A stretch of DNA of 64,000 bases, taken from positions 62,001-126,000 of the forward strand of contig MU277690.1 in the NCBI GenBank assembly GCA_022385805.1, given 5' to 3'. Positions 59,401 through 64,000 of this stretch are shown here, one piece after another; position 1 is the first letter of the stretch; every line of letters starts with the position of its first letter. Both the position numbers and the translations under genes were made by a program. The notes beneath the pieces were generated by a model, which saw nothing but the letters and a program-made list of their open reading frames with translations, did not search any database and was not told the DNA's origin. Source of the DNA: Pilatotrama ljubarskyi (taxonomy: Eukaryota > Basidiomycota > Agaricomycetes > Polyporales > Polyporaceae).

Positions 59401-62400
59401 GGAACGCGCGCCACTCACCGAGCACATACTGTATCATCGACGGCAAGAACGGCCTCAAGCTCGGGTGCACGACGCCCTCGCACACCTTCCCCTCGGGGTG
59501 CTTCTCGAAGAACTCGGTCAGCTTTCGGTACTCGTCGCTGTTCAGGCTGCGGCTCGTTGACTCGAGCGCGGGATCCGCGTGGTGCATCGTGAGCGACGTG
59601 CTCGACTCGGCGCCGACGGTCTCGAGCACGTCGACGTGCGAGACGTCCATGATGATCGCGTCCTCGACGTCGAGCGTGCGCTTCACGAGCCGCGCGGCGA
59701 GCACGTAGATCTGCTCCATCGACGTGCTGCCCACGAGCCGCGTCTCGGGCTTCTCCTCGTCCGCCTGCTTGTCGACCTCGAGGCACTCGCGCGTGAACTG
59801 CTCCATCGAGCTCTGGATGCGGTCCCGTATTCGGATTTGGATCTGTACCGGATGTGTGAGCTGAATTTACAGAGAGGTACGGGGGGGATCGTGCCCACCT
59901 TGTCCTTCCACAGCTCCAATTCTCGTACGGCGATTTGCTGTCGGGTGATCAGCAACTGCAAATGTCTCTATACGCCCAAAGACTTACCGCAAACTCCTTG
60001 AGGGTATGTCGCTGTCGCGGGCTAAACTCTCGTCGCGGCGCATCGTCCATGATCGCGAGCCTAACAGCGCCAAGTCAGCATCGTGTTCAAGTCATCGACC
60101 CGACTCGGACGGCACTCACGTTCCGATGTTGTACCCCTCTGGTGTCCGCAACGGACAACCGGCGTAGAAGCGGATATGTGGGTGGCCGATGACGAGGGGC
60201 TGCTTCAGGATGAGGGGGGTTCACAGGACATCGTGACGAAGCCAGCACTTACGTTCTGGGCAAATCGCCAGTCCTCCTTCGCATCGAGCACGACCATCGG
60301 CTCGTCGTCTCTGCAAAGGTCATGAGTACGCCGTAAGGGTGAGATCAAGGAGCAACACTGACTGCTGGAGGATAGCGTGGGCGCATAATGAGCTCGTCCT
60401 CGTCAAGTTCAGCACGCCGAATCCCGCTGCAAAGGTTCCCTCTGTCAGCGCCCATGCCGATGCACCCACATGCATGCAGTCGGCGACTCACATTCTGACT
60501 TGAAGAACCTTCACAAACAAATAGAGTCAGCACTTACACGGCCCAAACAAGCCACCCCGACCCCCCTCGCCCAAAGGAAACACTCACTGCTCAGTCCCGT
60601 CGATCAACGACATCACCACTATCCTCGTGTTAAATACCAGCTTCACCAGATGCGCGATCCGGTCAAAGTTCGGGTCCCGCCCCGTGTTCCAGATGTTGTA
60701 CTTGTACAGCGCCCGCCTTCTTTCTAGCTCGTTCGGCGGGTTCGGCGGCGCGAGGTACCCCAGCTCCTGGAACATCTGCTCCTCCTTTGCCGCGCGCCCC
60801 GCAAGGTTGCTCACCGCAACCTCGCCCACCGGCCGCGCGGCGCGGGCGCGGCGCTCGAACAGCGTCCCCGCCGCCGCCGCCGACACGCTCGCGCTCGCGC
60901 TAGCCGTCGGCAGCGGTGCGCTCGTCTGGCGCGTCAGGCATATCCGCCGCGGCAGCGCCGGGACGGTCATCGGCGTCGCTTCAAACGGGGGCGCGCTCGC
61001 CTGCCGTGCGATGTCCGCTATCGCGCGCACGGGCGGAAGTGGCGGCTGGGTCTGGGGCACGGAGGGCGCGGCACCTGGCTGGATGGGGGCGGACTCGGCG
61101 CCGGTCGCGGTGAAGGTGCCGGCGTGGGCTGTCGTCGCCGCGGCGGCGGTGTGGTTCGAGACGCCGACGTTCCCGAAGTAGTCATCGTCGACGGGCCCAG
61201 GCGATCTTCGCACTGGGGCCGTCGCGAGCGGCAGGGCGTTGCTCGGGACGGGCGCAGGGCCAGGCCTGGGCGCAGGCGTGTCGGGGGCGGGCCTGAGCTT
61301 ATCGGGTCTAAAATCGGCCGCTTGAGATGGCTGCTGTTGCTGTTGACTTTGCTGTACCTGTGCCTCGCGTTCGCGTGCCTCGCACTCGACCGACGTAGGG
61401 GGGCTCGCCTCGATAGTCGACAGCGCGGACGACACTGGCGCCTCGTCCACGTCCTGGGTCCCCTGCCAAAAGCTGCTTAGCCGCGACTTGCGCGCAGTGT
61501 TAGGGGAAAGCAGCGGGAGCTCCGACATCGCCGCGGCGCGCGAGAGGAGCTCCGGCGGGTGCGAGCCGGGGATCGTCGCGGTGACGCCCCGCATAGGGTC
61601 CGTGAGCTCGTGCTCGGGCGAGGGGAGCGCGAGGGGCGCGACACTCACGCGCGCAGCGGCGAGGCGAATCGCGGCGGCCGTGGCTGTCGCGTCCGCGGGA
61701 GGGACGCGCGGGTGCTCGTGGATGGGCTGAGCATGCAGGCTTGAGGTGCGCATGTCCGCGAATGAGTTGCGGAGGCGGTGCGAGAAGTTGAGCGGGATGT
61801 TGAGCGGCTTGGAGGGCCGCCGGGACGCGTAGCTGCTGTCGGTTGCGGCGGCTGGGGTCCCGGGTACGCTCGAGGAGAGCTTGGAAACCGGGAGGGCGGG
61901 GAGAGACGACACGTTAGACGCATTCGAGGACGTACGAGTCCTCTCCGGTTTCTCTACGGCCGGCGTTGAGGGTGCATCGCGCACGTTGGGTTGTTGGCGC
62001 ATTCCTGGGGGCTCGAACGGGGTGTCTGCGAGTCTCCAGTCAGACACCGCGTCAAACTCTGGCGAATCGTACATGACATCCGAGTTCACGGTTCCTACGG
62101 ATGTGTCTATCGTCGCCGCGCGAGGAAGGCTGGGGGGCTGGAGGTGCGATCGGGGGGGATGGGGGGTCTTGAGGGGGTCCCAGCGGCCCATAGCGTAGGC
62201 ATGGATGAAGGTGGCCCAGTCGTAGTCTGGCTCGACCATGCCGTTGTTGCGGGAGGTTGATGCGCTCTGGGAGAGCTGCTCATCTGAGGGAGACGGGTCA
62301 AAGGGGGACGGGAGGACATCTACGCGGAAGGGGGGGTTTGTGGCGGTGAACGGTCTAGGGTGGGGTCGGTAGAACGGGGATTGAGACGCACCTAGGCCTG

Positions 62401-62914
62401 CGAGACGGGAAGCTTCTGCACGGAGACCTGCTACGGCTGCGTTCGCTCTCCTGTTCATCTCCTGGAGGGAAGCCTCGTTGAGGGGGGTGGGGGCGGAGTG
62501 GTTGTGTTGGTGATTGCTGGAGGACGACCAGGCCTGGCCCCCTGCTCCGGAGGAATCGGAGAAGGGGGAGTAGGTAGAGGGCGAGAGATCGCCCATTTGC
62601 TGGACGGGGGGCAGCAGATGGTGCTTTTCCTCTGCGGAGGACGCGGTGGAGGGGCGTCTTGTGGGCTTGCGAGACTGGTGCCTTGGGTGACGAGACTTGG
62701 GGATGTGTGGTAGGCTGGGGAGGAGGGTCGTGTGTGGGTTTGCTTCAGCGAGGGAGCGAGAGAGGTCGTCGTGGTTGCGGAAGGGTGGCAGGTTGCCGAG
62801 AATCTGGTGGGATGTATGCGGGGATGTATGCGGGCGGTCGTCCATGTGCATCTGCAGGCAGCCGGGGCTGAGATCTGAGAGGGGACGAGGGACGGGGAGA
62901 TTGGCAGGCAGCAA
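56453..62914 (-). CDS. Hybrid sensor histidine kinase (GAF, HisKA, HATPase, receiver)
   Basis: A large two-component phosphorelay sensor. The start at 62914 opens about 700 residues of Ser/Pro/Ala-rich low-complexity sequence ([18 protein letters not shown]; a short poly-Gln). Then comes [20 protein letters not shown] and [15 protein letters not shown], the start of a GAF domain, which continues through [18 protein letters not shown] and [18 protein letters not shown]. The HisKA phospho-acceptor is [20 protein letters not shown], rebuilt across an intron. HATPase N-box is [11 protein letters not shown] and G-box [13 protein letters not shown]. The receiver domain has [15 protein letters not shown], phospho-acceptor Asp in [28 protein letters not shown] and [11 protein letters not shown]. 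It ends KLGVS. About twelve introns. No membrane helix, so a soluble cytoplasmic sensor; the signal is unknown. Confidence 0.88.
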
Positions 62915-63263
62915 GAGCGAGGATGGCGGAGATCAGAGACGGGAGAGAGAGCACATCGGCGGCGGTGGGCGGTGGCTGGGTGGAGTGCGAGGTCTAGGTC
63001 CCCGGTGTACGAGTCTGTGCCAGAGCAGGAGAAGCGAGCACCAGCAGTCGTCCGCTGCACAGTCTCAGTCTGAGAGGAGGAGCACCGCCGGCGCCAATCC
63101 CTCTGCCATTAGACGCCCCGTCCCACTCTGCGTGCAGACGTCATCGCACATCTCCGACTCATCTCTCTCCTCGCTCCATCGTCCGTAGTACTCGTAGTAT
63201 ACGCACAGCTCAGCCCATTCCAGACAGTGCAAGTAGTCTGTATTGTGATCCCCAGTAGCCTGT
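62915..63263. other. Intergenic upstream of the histidine kinase
   Basis: 349 bp, the kinase promoter region and dolichol kinase 3' flank. No gene seen. Confidence 0.4.
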
Positions 63264-64000
63264 CTACTCTACAACATCGGCAAACACCAGCATCGCCCAC
63301 ATGTACAACGGCAGCGTCAGATTGTCGTTCTGCACACTGAACGCCTCCAGCCCCGCCGCCAGCGCACCCACCACCGCGTACCGTCCGACCTGCGCAAAAA
63401 TACGTCAGTATGCTCATGCAACAGCGGCGATATCGCCCGGAGAACCACCACCACCGCGCTAGCACAGCTTCTTCTGCCAAGCGCAAAGAGGAGAGGAGGA
63501 GCCCCGGATCACGTACCGAAAAGTTTTCCACCACTCCCACACCGCGTAGCACCCACGCGCACGCGCACACGGACGCGACGAACGCTGCGCTCCCCTCCAC
63601 CGTCTTCGGGTTCGCCGCGAACCACCGGTGCCGCCCGAGTCGTTTCCCTGCAATTGATGCCTGCAACAGACCATCAGCCTCGCTGAGAACAGGGTCCAGG
63701 GAGGGTCGAGCGAGCCACCCACCAGGGCGTCACCGACCCCTAGGACGAGCGTCCCCGTGAATTGGAGCAACCGCGAGGGGCTACATATCCCCGTAGTGGT
63801 GTCGAAGTGTGTGGATCAATAGAATTCGAGCCCGGGCAAACCGTCAGAACGCCGATCAGAAAATCCTGAAACACCACATAGGAGTCGAGAAGAAGTGGAG
63901 ACGTACCCTTCGAACCAGACCGAGTTCGCACATCCGGTAAGCAGGTAGAAGTGGCTCAGTATGGCGGTCCCGCCGTCCTTCGCGTCCAGGAACTCGTTCA
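63264..64000 (-). CDS. SEC59: Dolichol kinase, C-terminal part (gene continues past window)
   Basis: CTP-dependent kinase of the ER membrane that makes dolichyl phosphate for N-glycosylation and GPI anchors. Visible exons: NEFLDAKDGGTAILSHFYLL followed by TGCANSVWFEG; then RLLQFTGTLVLGVGDAL spliced to ASIAGKRLGRHRWFAANPKT and VEGSAAFVASVCACAW; and finally VGRYAVVGALAAGLEAFSVQ and NDNLTLPLYMWAMLVFADVV before the stop at 63264. The GVGDALASIAGKRLGRHRW and KTVEGS blocks form the CTP-binding site conserved in dolichol and phytol kinases. Three introns are visible. The N-terminal transmembrane helices lie off the right edge. Confidence 0.88.

Overview
This window is nuclear DNA from a filamentous basidiomycete, most likely an agaricomycete. 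The genes are dense and broken by many 45-70 bp GT-AG introns. TATA boxes lie 50-130 bp upstream of several start codons. Families such as the sesquiterpene synthases and the tandem P450s fit Agaricomycotina. A polypore or related wood-decay lineage is possible but unproven. I built gene models by reading splice sites by eye, so spans run from start codon to stop codon with introns inside.

Layout. 0-8.6 kb is compact housekeeping DNA: a secreted aspartic protease (cut by the left edge), a peroxisomal enoyl-CoA isomerase/hydratase, complex I 12 kDa subunit, TRAP-alpha (IRC22/SSR1), SWD2 and RPB5. 8.6-17.3 kb is a looser region in which two paralogous sesquiterpene synthases sit in tandem, flanked by 2.8 and 3.7 kb with no supportable gene. 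17.7-28 kb returns to dense genes: homoserine O-acetyltransferase, a short-chain dehydrogenase, VPS71/ZNHIT1, TFIIF-beta, a GIT1-like MFS permease and SEM1/DSS1. 28-30 kb holds a broken P450 copy and a tRNA-Leu gene split by a palindromic insert. 30-42 kb carries prolyl aminopeptidase, ERG3, RAE1, tRNA-Arg, an unrecognised small protein and an HST3/4-type sirtuin. 42-48 kb has two intact tandem P450 genes, which look like the source of the broken copy at 28 kb. 49.1-50.0 kb is a TA-flanked inverted-repeat transposon containing an assembly gap. 50.3-64 kb carries mannose-6-phosphate isomerase, a cystathionine beta-lyase reading straight into mevalonate kinase, a palindromic AT-rich element, a large hybrid histidine kinase and the 3' part of dolichol kinase.

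How the genes relate. Several belong to isoprenoid and sterol metabolism (mevalonate kinase, ERG3, two sesquiterpene synthases, dolichol kinase) or to sulfur amino acid metabolism (MET2, cystathionine beta-lyase). They are separated by unrelated housekeeping genes, so I do not read the window as one gene cluster. The most unusual observations are the uninterrupted reading frame joining cystathionine beta-lyase to mevalonate kinase, and the tRNA-Leu(AAG) gene with a 220 bp foldback insert in its variable arm. No CRISPR array, rRNA gene or virus-like region was seen.
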